Shown piece after piece: positions 58,290 to 64,000 of a stretch of 64,000 bases of DNA (position 1 is the stretch's first letter; each line of letters opens with the position of its first letter). Source of the DNA: Lentzea sp033794685 (GTDB taxonomy: Bacteria > Actinomycetota > Actinomycetes > Mycobacteriales > Pseudonocardiaceae). A program made the translations under genes and the position numbers. The DNA lies in NCBI GenBank assembly GCA_033794685.1, contig JARAYZ010000006.1. One strand, 5' to 3'. The notes below the pieces were generated by a model. The model was not told the DNA's origin, made no database searches, and saw only the letters and a list, made by a program, of their open reading frames with translations.

Positions 58290-59311
58290 ACTTCCTCGTC
58301 ATCGCTCTGCTGCTGGCGGGCAACGCGTTCTTCGTCGGCGCCGAGTTCGCGGTGATCACCGCGCGCCGGGACCGGCTGGAGGCACTGGCGGACAAGGGTT
58401 CCGCCCGCGCCCGCACCGCGATCAAGGCGTCGCAGGAGCTGCCGTTGCTGATCGCGGGCGCGCAGCTGGGCATCACGCTGTGCTCCCTGGGGCTCGGTGC
58501 GATCGCCGAGCCCGCGCTGGCGTCTGTGCTGGAGGGGCCCCTCAGCGCCGTTGGGCTGCCGTTGGCCGTGGTGCACGGTGTGGCGTTCGCGGTGGCGTTG
58601 GTCATCGTCGTCGCGCTGCACACGATCCTCGGTGAGATGGTGCCGAAGAACCTGGCGATCGCCGGTCCCGAACGGGCCGCGGTGTGGCTGGTCCCGGTGC
58701 ACTACGGGTTCTCGCGGATGATCGCGCCGGCGTTGGCCCTGTTCACCGCCGTGGGCCGGTGGGTGCTGCGCCGGTTCGGCGTGGAGCCGGTCGACGAGCT
58801 GGAGTCGGCCTACACGAGCGACGAGCTCGCGTTGCTGATCGGGCAGTCCCGGTCGGAAGGGCTCCTGGAGGTCTCCGAACACCGGCGGCTCGCGCAGACG
58901 CTGTCGTCCGCCGCACGCACGGTGTCCAACGTCCTGGTGCCGCTCGACCGGCTGACAACGGTGTCCGCGACGCCGACCGTGGGCGAGATCGAGGCCGCCG
59001 TCGCGGCGACCGGGTTCTCGCGGTTCCCGGTGCTCGCCGACGCCGGACTGGTCGGGTACCTGCACGTCAAGGACGTGCTGGACCTGGAGGGCGCGGCGAC
59101 GCTGGTGCCTCGTGACCGGGTGCGCGGACTGCCGGAGGTGCGCGCGAGCGCCCGGCTGGACGAGGCGCTGGCCGCGTTGCGCCGGGCGCAGTCGCACCTC
59201 GCGCGGGCAGTGTCGGCCGACGGTGTGGTGCTGGGTGTGGTGGCGCTGGAGGACCTGCTGGAGGAGTACGTGGGCACCGTGCGCGACGGCACCCACGTGC
59301 GCTGGGTCTAG
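58286..59311 (+). CDS. CNNM-type hemolysin-family membrane protein 2 (no CorC_HlyC tail)
   Basis: 341-aa paralog of the preceding gene. DUF21 domain (NAFFVGAEFAVITARRDRLE, GEMVPKNLAIAGPERA, RFGVEPVDELESAYTSDEL) and a CBS pair (GFSRFPVLADAGLVGYLHVK, ending VLGVVALEDLLEEYVG). It stops right after the second CBS, lacking the CorC_HlyC domain. GTG 58286 in a GTGA overlap. The pair of one full-length and one tail-less protein is common in actinobacteria. Confidence 0.92.
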   Translation: MNFLVIALLLAGNAFFVGAEFAVITARRDRLEALADKGSARARTAIKASQELPLLIAGAQLGITLCSLGLGAIAEPALASVLEGPLSAVGLPLAVVHGVAFAVALVIVVALHTILGEMVPKNLAIAGPERAAVWLVPVHYGFSRMIAPALALFTAVGRWVLRRFGVEPVDELESAYTSDELALLIGQSRSEGLLEVSEHRRLAQTLSSAARTVSNVLVPLDRLTTVSATPTVGEIEAAVAATGFSRFPVLADAGLVGYLHVKDVLDLEGAATLVPRDRVRGLPEVRASARLDEALAALRRAQSHLARAVSADGVVLGVVALEDLLEEYVGTVRDGTHVRWV

Positions 59312-59315
59312 GGCT

Positions 59316-59645
59316 CTAGGGCGCGGTGCGGATCTCCAGCATCACGCAGCCCTCTTCCGTCCGATAAGGACCGTGGGGCATTCCGGGGCGGCGGCTCGCG
59401 AAGTCGCCGCCCCGGAACGTTCTGCCCAGCGTCAGGTCGGTGAGGTCGCCCTCCAGGAGGTAGACCTCCTCGTGGTACTCGTGGCGGATCACGCCCGTGG
59501 TCTCGAGGCCCGGTTCCCAGCGCGCGATCCTCGTGAGGGTCGTGGTGTCCGGGTCGCGGCTCAGGACCCGTTCGGTGACGCCCGGATCGGCCGGGTGCCA
59601 GTCGAGTTCTCCGGTCGGGAAGAACTCGTGTTCCTCGCGCATCAC
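59316..59645 (-). CDS. Small cupin-domain protein
   Basis: 109-aa single cupin barrel. Metal-ligand motif 1 reads GVIRHEYHEEVYLLEGDLTD (His, His, Glu) and motif 2 FASRRPGMPHGPYRTEEGC (His). GTG 59645 overlaps the amidohydrolase stop (GTGA), so it belongs to the amidohydrolase transcription unit. Could be a small dioxygenase, isomerase or binding protein acting on the same compound. Confidence 0.82.
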   Translation of the reverse strand: MMREEHEFFPTGELDWHPADPGVTERVLSRDPDTTTLTRIARWEPGLETTGVIRHEYHEEVYLLEGDLTDLTLGRTFRGGDFASRRPGMPHGPYRTEEGCVMLEIRTAP

Positions 59646-60418
59646 AGCCTCCGGTTGGCGAGCACGGGCAGCTTCGCGCGCGCCTCTTCCACGAGCGTCA
59701 GGTCCACATCGGACAGGATGGTGCCGGGGGCGCCTTCGAGCCGTTCACGCACGGAACCCAGCGGGTCGATCACGGCGCTGCGGCCGATTCCCGTGGGGGC
59801 GGAGCCGTGGTCGGCGTCCGGGTCGGCCTGGCCGCAGGCGAGGACCCACGAGGTGGCGTCCAGCGCGCGGGCGCGGACCAGGAGGTCCCACTGGTCGGCC
59901 TTGCCGGGGCCCGCTCCCCAGGAGGCGCCGAGCAGGATGACCGGCGCGGTGTCGGCGAGGGTGCGGAAGAGTTCGGGGAACCTCACGTCGTAGCAGGTGG
60001 CGAGGCCGATCGTGGTGCCGTCGACCTCGAACGTCACCGGCTTGTCGCCGGGGGTGACGGTGTCGGACTCGCGGAAGCCGAACGCGTCGAACAGGTGGAT
60101 CTTGGCGTAGCCGAGGTGCAGGCCGGCGCCGGTGACGAGCGTCGTGTTGGTGACCCGGTCGCCCTCGCCCGGGGTGAACATGCCGGCGACCACGACGACG
60201 CCGTGCTCGTCGGCGATCTCGCGGACGGCCTTCGCCCACGGGCCGTCGAGGGGTTCGGCGATCGGCTTCAGTGGCACGCCGAAACGGCACTGAGTGGCTT
60301 CCGGGAGGTGCACGACCCGTGCGCCGTTCGCGGCAGCACTGGCTACTTCGGCGCGCACGGTGGCAAGGTTCTCCTGCGGATCAGCGGTGGAGCTGATCTG
60401 GCAAAGCGCGAAGCGCAT
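59642..60418 (-). CDS. Nitrilase-superfamily carbon-nitrogen hydrolase
   Basis: 258-aa amidohydrolase with the Glu-Lys-Cys triad: Glu40 (VVHLPEATQCRFG), Lys106 (GYAKIHLFDAFGFRESD), Cys142 (GLATCYDVRFPELFR). The HLFDAFGFRES and ATCYDVRFPELFR stretches resemble the Nit/omega-amidase-like branch. ATG 60418. It splits an amide or nitrile of a small compound. Divergent from the GntR gene across a shared operator. The cupin gene follows with overlap. Confidence 0.9.
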   Translation of the reverse strand: MRFALCQISSTADPQENLATVRAEVASAAANGARVVHLPEATQCRFGVPLKPIAEPLDGPWAKAVREIADEHGVVVVAGMFTPGEGDRVTNTTLVTGAGLHLGYAKIHLFDAFGFRESDTVTPGDKPVTFEVDGTTIGLATCYDVRFPELFRTLADTAPVILLGASWGAGPGKADQWDLLVRARALDATSWVLACGQADPDADHGSAPTGIGRSAVIDPLGSVRERLEGAPGTILSDVDLTLVEEARAKLPVLANRRL

Positions 60419-60430
60419 GATCCTCCTCTG

Positions 60431-60447
60431 GTATACATGTTGTATGC
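60431..60447. promoter_or_regulatory. GntR operator 1 (GTATAC-N5-GTATGC)
   Basis: GTATACATGTTGTATGC, fitting a GYATAC-N5-GTATRC palindrome. It contains TATACA ending 6 nt before the GntR ATG (60444), which looks like the -10 of a leaderless promoter, and lies 13 bp from the divergent amidohydrolase start. The same motif recurs at 62414-62430. Confidence 0.75.
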
Positions 60448-61079
60448 AATCCGCAGACTCGTTGTCCGGCAGGGAAAAGGCCTACGAGTTCCTGAAGGAC
60501 ACCATTCTCGCCGACCCCGAGATGCAGGGGCGGTTCATCAGCGAGCAGGACGTCGCCAACCAGATCGGCGTCTCCCGCACGCCGATCCGTGAGGCCCTGC
60601 TGCTGCTCGCGGCCGAAGACCTCGTGCAGCTCGTGCCGAAGAAGGGCGCGTACGTCGCGCCGTTGTCCTCGCGGCAGATCAGCGAGTTGATGGAGTTGCG
60701 CGGTGTCGTCGAGCGGTACGCGGCCGAGCGCACCATGGGCGAGGGCACGGTCCCGTTGCGGCAGATGCAGGAACTCATCGAGCAGCAGCGGTTCCTGGTC
60801 GAGGACGCGCGGCAGTTCATCGACGTCGACAGGCAGTTCCACGCGCTGCTGGTGGCGGCGACGGGCAACGACCTGCTGACGAAGACCTACGAGGGGTTGC
60901 GCGCACGGCAGGTGCGCGCGGGTGTCGTCGCGTTGTACCGGGCGCACGGCCGGCAGCAGGCCGTCATCGACGAGCACAACGAGATCGTGGCCGCGCTCGA
61001 GTCCGGAGACGTCGGCGCGGCCACCGCGGCGATCACCGCTCACTTGGACACCACGCTGAAGGTGCTGCTCAACGGCTGA
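60444..61079 (+). CDS. GntR-family (FadR/FCD) regulator
   Basis: 211-aa GntR protein with N-terminal winged helix (AYEFLKDTILADPEMQGRFI, SEQDVANQIGVSRTPIREAL) and C-terminal FCD domain (LMELRGVVERYAAERTM, DVDRQFHALLVAATGNDLL, EHNEIVAALESGD). The FCD metal/ligand residues (Asp in DRQFH, His in FHALL and EH) are present. ATG 60444 probably on a leaderless mRNA. Local regulator of the amidohydrolase/cupin unit, the MFS gene and DUF2848, since its own and their promoters share one motif. Its 3' end overlaps the MFS gene by 40 bp. Confidence 0.9.
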   Translation: MQSADSLSGREKAYEFLKDTILADPEMQGRFISEQDVANQIGVSRTPIREALLLLAAEDLVQLVPKKGAYVAPLSSRQISELMELRGVVERYAAERTMGEGTVPLRQMQELIEQQRFLVEDARQFIDVDRQFHALLVAATGNDLLTKTYEGLRARQVRAGVVALYRAHGRQQAVIDEHNEIVAALESGDVGAATAAITAHLDTTLKVLLNG

Positions 61080-62398
61080 TCTGGGGGCTGAATCTCCTCC
61101 TCCGGCTGCGGGTCGTGACCGAGCCAGAGGCCGACGAGCGTCACCACGCACGCCACGGTGACGTAGAGACCGACGATCACCCACGTGCCGAATCCGGCCA
61201 GCAGTGCCGTGAAGAGCAACGGGGCGATGGCGCCGCCGATGACGCCGGCGAGCGTGTAGGCGAGCGAGCTTCCGGTGTAGCGCAGGCGTTCGGTGAACTG
61301 CTCGGCGATGAACGCGGCCTGCGGCCCGTACATGAACGCGTGGAAGGCCAGGCCCACCACGACGCCGAGCACGATCAGCGACCACGACCTCGTGTCGATC
61401 AGCGGGAAGAGCACGAACGGCCACACCGCGCCGAGCACGGCGGCCGCCGCGTACAGGCCGCGCCGGTTGACCTTGTCCGACAGCCAGCCGGCCAGCGGCA
61501 TCAGGAACAGCTGGAAGCCCGAGGCGATCAGCACGGCGACGAGGCCGACGTTGCGCGGCAGCCCGAGCTGGGTCGTGAGGTAGGTCAGCACGAACACGGT
61601 GTGCAGCGCGTAGAGCACGTCCGGGCCGACGCGGCACAGCACGGCGGCGATCAACGGCCGGGTCTGCGTGCGGAACACCTCGCTGATCGGCGCGGTCGGG
61701 CGGTCGCCGCGGGCCTCGATCGCCTTGAAGACCGGGGTCTCCTCCAGCTTCACGCGGATCCACAGGCCGAAGATCACGAGCACCGCGGACAGCAGGAACG
61801 CCACGCGCCAGCCCCACGACATGAACGCGGCGTCCGACAGCGCGACGCCGAGGAGCGCGAGCACGCCGTTGGCCATCAGGTTGCCGGCGGGCGGGCCGAT
61901 CTGGGCGGCGCTCGCCCAGAAGCCGCGTTGCTCCGGGTTGCCGTACTCGCTGGACAGCAGCACCGCGCCGCCCCACTCGCCACCGAGGCCGACGCCCTGC
62001 GCGAACCGCAGCACGACGAGCAGCACACCGGCTGCGGGGCCGATCGCGGCGTGCGTCGGCAGCAGGCCGATGAGCAGCGTCGCGATACCGGTGATCAGCA
62101 ACGTCGTGACGAGCACGCGTTTGCGGCCGATCTTGTCGCCGAGGCGGCCGAACAGGAATCCGCCGAGCGGCCGGGACAGGTAGCCGACCGCGTACGTCGA
62201 GAACGCGAGCAGCGTCGCGGTGAGCGGTTCGGAGCTCGGGAAGAACAACGGGCCGAGCACGACGGCCGCGGCGACGTTGTAGATCGCGAAGTCGTACCAC
62301 TCCAGGGCGGTACCGGAGAGCGAGGCCACGAAGGCACGTACCAGGGCGCTGCGGGGTACGTCCTGTGGTGCGGCTTGCGTTGAAGAGACTGGCGACAT
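61040..62398 (-). CDS. MFS transporter (metabolite:H+ symporter type)
   Basis: 452-aa major facilitator with 12 helices, of the metabolite/H+ symporter group (ShiA/ProP-like): SGTALEWYDFAIYNVAAAVV near the start, loop 2-3 RPLGGFLFGRLGDKIGRKRV, GVGLGGEWGGAVLLSSEY in helix 4-5 region, and GPQAAFIAEQFTERLRYTG. Carries small organic acids or betaine-like compounds. ATG 62398; divergent from DUF2848 over operator 2; tail overlaps the GntR gene by 40 bp. It likely imports the substrate of the amidohydrolase or DUF2848 protein. Confidence 0.92.
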   Translation of the reverse strand: MSPVSSTQAAPQDVPRSALVRAFVASLSGTALEWYDFAIYNVAAAVVLGPLFFPSSEPLTATLLAFSTYAVGYLSRPLGGFLFGRLGDKIGRKRVLVTTLLITGIATLLIGLLPTHAAIGPAAGVLLVVLRFAQGVGLGGEWGGAVLLSSEYGNPEQRGFWASAAQIGPPAGNLMANGVLALLGVALSDAAFMSWGWRVAFLLSAVLVIFGLWIRVKLEETPVFKAIEARGDRPTAPISEVFRTQTRPLIAAVLCRVGPDVLYALHTVFVLTYLTTQLGLPRNVGLVAVLIASGFQLFLMPLAGWLSDKVNRRGLYAAAAVLGAVWPFVLFPLIDTRSWSLIVLGVVVGLAFHAFMYGPQAAFIAEQFTERLRYTGSSLAYTLAGVIGGAIAPLLFTALLAGFGTWVIVGLYVTVACVVTLVGLWLGHDPQPEEEIQPPDQPLSSTFSVVSK

Positions 62399-62413
62399 GC
62401 GGTAATACTGCCT

Positions 62414-62430
62414 GTATACAACTCGTATGC
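62414..62430. promoter_or_regulatory. GntR operator 2 (GTATAC-N5-GTATGC)
   Basis: GTATACAACTCGTATGC: the outer 12 bases are identical to operator 1 in the same spacing. TATACA ends 6 nt before an ATG at 62427, copying the arrangement at the GntR gene. It lies between the divergent MFS (start 62398) and DUF2848 genes. Confidence 0.75.
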
Positions 62431-62444
62431 GCAAGGAGTACCGC

Positions 62445-63137
62445 ATGTCTACCGTTCGTACACAGCTCGCCACGCTGCAGTTCGACCTGCCCGACGGGAC
62501 CGTCGCCGAGGTCGCCGTGACGACCCTGCTCAACGGCGGCTACGCAGGTCGCAGCCAGGACGACGTGGCCGCTCACGTACGTGAACTCGCCGAACTGGGC
62601 GTGCCGGCGCCGTCCGTGACGCCGGGCCTCTACCCCGTCTCGCCGTACCTCGCGCAGCAGACCTCGACGGTGCCCGCGCAGCACGGCAGGACCTCGGGCG
62701 AGGCCGAGTGGGCGTTGGTGGTCACCGACGACGACGTCCTGCTGACCGTCGCATGCGACCACACGGACCGCGCGCTGGAAGTGCACGGCGTCGCGTGGAG
62801 CAAGAACGCCGGGCCGGACGTGCTGGGCCGCAGGGCGTGGCGGTTGTCCGAGGTGGCGGAGCGGATCGACTCGATCGAGCTGACGGCGTGGGCGGACGGC
62901 GCGGAGATCCAGCGGGGCACGCTGGCCGAGTTGCTGACCCCGCAGTACTGGGTGGAGCGGCTGCGCGACCTCGACCTGCTGCGGCCCGGCACGGTGCTGC
63001 TGTCCGGCACGATCCCGATGCACCACGGCGTGGACCAGTTCGCGTCGCGGTGGCGCGTCGAGCTGCGCGACCCGGCCACCGGGGACGTCCTCGACTGCGA
63101 CTACGAGGTCACACGCCTGCCCGACCCCATCGGCTGA
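62445..63137 (+). CDS. DUF2848 family protein
   Basis: 230-aa DUF2848 protein. Family-like stretches: LNGGYAGRSQDDVAAHVREL, the VPAPSVTPGLYPVSPYL loop, EWALVVTDDDVLLTVACDHT, and GTVLLSGTIPMHHGVDQFA. Late segments resemble the fumarylacetoacetate hydrolase-like fold, but the metal-site residues cannot be confirmed by eye. ATG 62445 is preferred because AAGGAG lies 6 nt upstream; a leaderless start at 62427 is possible. No activity known. Co-regulated with the MFS transporter. Confidence 0.82.
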   Translation: MSTVRTQLATLQFDLPDGTVAEVAVTTLLNGGYAGRSQDDVAAHVRELAELGVPAPSVTPGLYPVSPYLAQQTSTVPAQHGRTSGEAEWALVVTDDDVLLTVACDHTDRALEVHGVAWSKNAGPDVLGRRAWRLSEVAERIDSIELTAWADGAEIQRGTLAELLTPQYWVERLRDLDLLRPGTVLLSGTIPMHHGVDQFASRWRVELRDPATGDVLDCDYEVTRLPDPIG

Positions 63138-63187
63138 GCGCGGTAATTCAGTCCTCTGCCGCCACCGGCCTGCGGTACAAGGTGGAG

Positions 63188-63694
63188 ATGAAGATTCGAC
63201 GGGTGACCGAGGCCGACGCGGAGGAGCTGTTCCGGACCGTCACGGAGTCGCTCCCGCACCTGAGCCTGTGGATGCCGTGGGCGGCCGGCGGCTACGACGC
63301 GTCGATGCTCGCGGAGTTCCTCGCCGACGCCGAGGCCGGCTGGGAGCGCGGGACGTTGTTCCCCCACGCCATCACCGTCGACGACGCGATCGTCGGCCTG
63401 GTGACGGCGAACCGGAACGGCCGGGGCGACGACCTCGTGGAGATCGGCTACTGGCTGCACCCCGCCCACACCGGACGGGGCCACGTCACGGCGGCGACGG
63501 CGGAACTGGTCGAGTTCGCGTTCGCGCTGGAGGGCGTGCGCAGGGTCCAGATCTGGCACGACGAGGCCAACGTCGCGAGCAGCGGTGTGCCGCGGCGGCT
63601 CGGGTTCACCGAGATCGATCGCCGCACACCGCCGCGCGAACCCGCGATCGGCAACCGCGTCGGGGTGGACGTGGTGTGGGAGCTCCGGCGTTAG
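63188..63694 (+). CDS. GNAT-family N-acetyltransferase (RimJ/RimL type)
   Basis: 168-aa acetyltransferase. N-terminal IRRVTEADAEELFRTVTESL, WMPWA, strand 4 with DDLVEIGYWLHPAHTGRGHV (acetyl-CoA loop, a TGRGHVTAA variant of QxxGxG/A), and the late motif VRRVQIWHDEANVASSGVPR, ending LGFTEID. This pattern matches ribosomal-protein or antibiotic Nalpha-acetyltransferase-like members. ATG 63188 with a GGTGGAG ribosome site. Substrate unknown. Confidence 0.9.
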   Translation: MKIRRVTEADAEELFRTVTESLPHLSLWMPWAAGGYDASMLAEFLADAEAGWERGTLFPHAITVDDAIVGLVTANRNGRGDDLVEIGYWLHPAHTGRGHVTAATAELVEFAFALEGVRRVQIWHDEANVASSGVPRRLGFTEIDRRTPPREPAIGNRVGVDVVWELRR

Positions 63695-63697
63695 GAC

Positions 63698-64000
63698 TCA
63701 AGACGCCAGCGACGCCTTGACCGCACGGGTGCCCTCGTCCGCGAGCACCTCGTCGGCACCGTTCTCGATCGCCCGCAGGACCTGCGAGACGACGTCCTCC
63801 GGCTGGACCTTGGGCCCGTCGATGTGCGCCGCCATGTCGGTGTCGATGTAGCCGACGTGCACGCCGACCACCCGGGTTCCCTGCTCCCGCAACGCATCCC
63901 GGGTGGACTTGGTGAACGACCACGCCGCCGCCTTGGACGCCGCGTAACCGCGCGCGGCCGGGTAGCCGAGCCACGACAGGATGCTCAGCACGTTGACGAG
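63698..64000 (-). CDS. Short-chain dehydrogenase, 5' end cut by window edge
   Basis: C-terminal about 100 residues of an SDR. The active-site region is visible: NVLSILSWLGYP followed by GYAASKAAAWSFTKSTRDAL with the Tyr and Lys of YxxxK, then GVHVGYIDTDMAAHIDGPKV. The cofactor-binding N-terminus lies beyond base 64000; the frame is open to the window end. Gap of 3 bp to the convergent acetyltransferase gene. Confidence 0.9.
   Translation of the reverse strand, partial: LVNVLSILSWLGYPAARGYAASKAAAWSFTKSTRDALREQGTRVVGVHVGYIDTDMAAHIDGPKVQPEDVVSQVLRAIENGADEVLADEGTRAVKASLAS

Overview
The window is GC-rich chromosomal DNA from an actinobacterium, most likely of the order Pseudonocardiales (Lentzea/Saccharothrix/Lechevalieria type). 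Evidence: very high third-position GC, many GTG starts joined by GTGA overlaps, leaderless-looking starts, 13E12-type HNH and Scr1-like HTH/DUF397 proteins, a TIGR03084-family gene, and a core gene order matching the Mycobacterium tuberculosis Rv2572c-Rv2594c region (aspS; radical SAM; hisS-glyoxalase II-like; cyclophilin; rel; apt-secF-secD-yajC; ruvB-ruvA-ruvC). The placement is inferred from gene content and synteny, not from a marker gene. No rRNA, tRNA, CRISPR array, IS element or prophage was seen.

Layout. 1-5.6 kb: OmpR-type two-component system (regulator cut by the window edge) followed by two tandem GT39-type membrane glycosyltransferases. 5.3-11.1 kb: SGNH hydrolase, APH-fold kinase, aspS and two HEAT-like proteins. 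11.1-14.8 kb: three tandem secreted proteinase K-like subtilases, the middle one with an altered oxyanion hole, divergent from an HTH regulator. 15.8-25.1 kb: a tightly overlapped minus-strand operon (TetR, TIGR03084, a split AtuA, two acyl-CoA dehydrogenases, both subunits of a biotin-dependent acyl-CoA carboxylase, probably an alpha/beta hydrolase) for catabolism of a branched or terpenoid acyl-CoA. 25.1-31.6 kb: PrmC-like methyltransferase, NTF2-like protein, an intein-containing Rv2578c-type radical SAM protein divergent from pnuC-nadR with a consensus LexA box between them, then YibE/F and DUF1304 membrane proteins.

31.6-48.1 kb is the conserved housekeeping block: spermidine synthase-like protein, hisS, MBL hydrolase, cyclophilin, rel, apt-secF-secD-yajC and ruvC-ruvA-ruvB with a second LexA box, interrupted by an HTH/DUF397 pair, an HNH protein and small membrane proteins. 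48.1-52.7 kb: GGDEF protein with an inhibitory site, cupin, hydrolase, SDR and a Tat-exported serine hydrolase.

52.8-59.3 kb: a probable sugar or polyol catabolic operon (TIM-barrel isomerase, DUF993, Gfo/Idh/MocA dehydrogenase) divergent from a LacI repressor, with a perfect 16-bp operator next to a good promoter, followed by two CNNM/CorC-type membrane proteins. 59.3-63.2 kb: a small regulon (cupin, nitrilase-superfamily amidohydrolase, GntR regulator, MFS transporter, DUF2848) in which both divergent promoters carry the same motif GTATAC-N5-GTATGC. The window ends with a GNAT acetyltransferase and a truncated SDR gene.

The best leads are the LexA box shared by the radical SAM protein and the NAD-salvage genes pnuC-nadR, the intein placed exactly inside the Fe-S cluster motif, the GntR/DUF2848 regulon, the LacI/DUF993 locus, and the subtilase with glycine at the oxyanion-hole position. 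Functions rest on motif recognition by eye; no database search was run.
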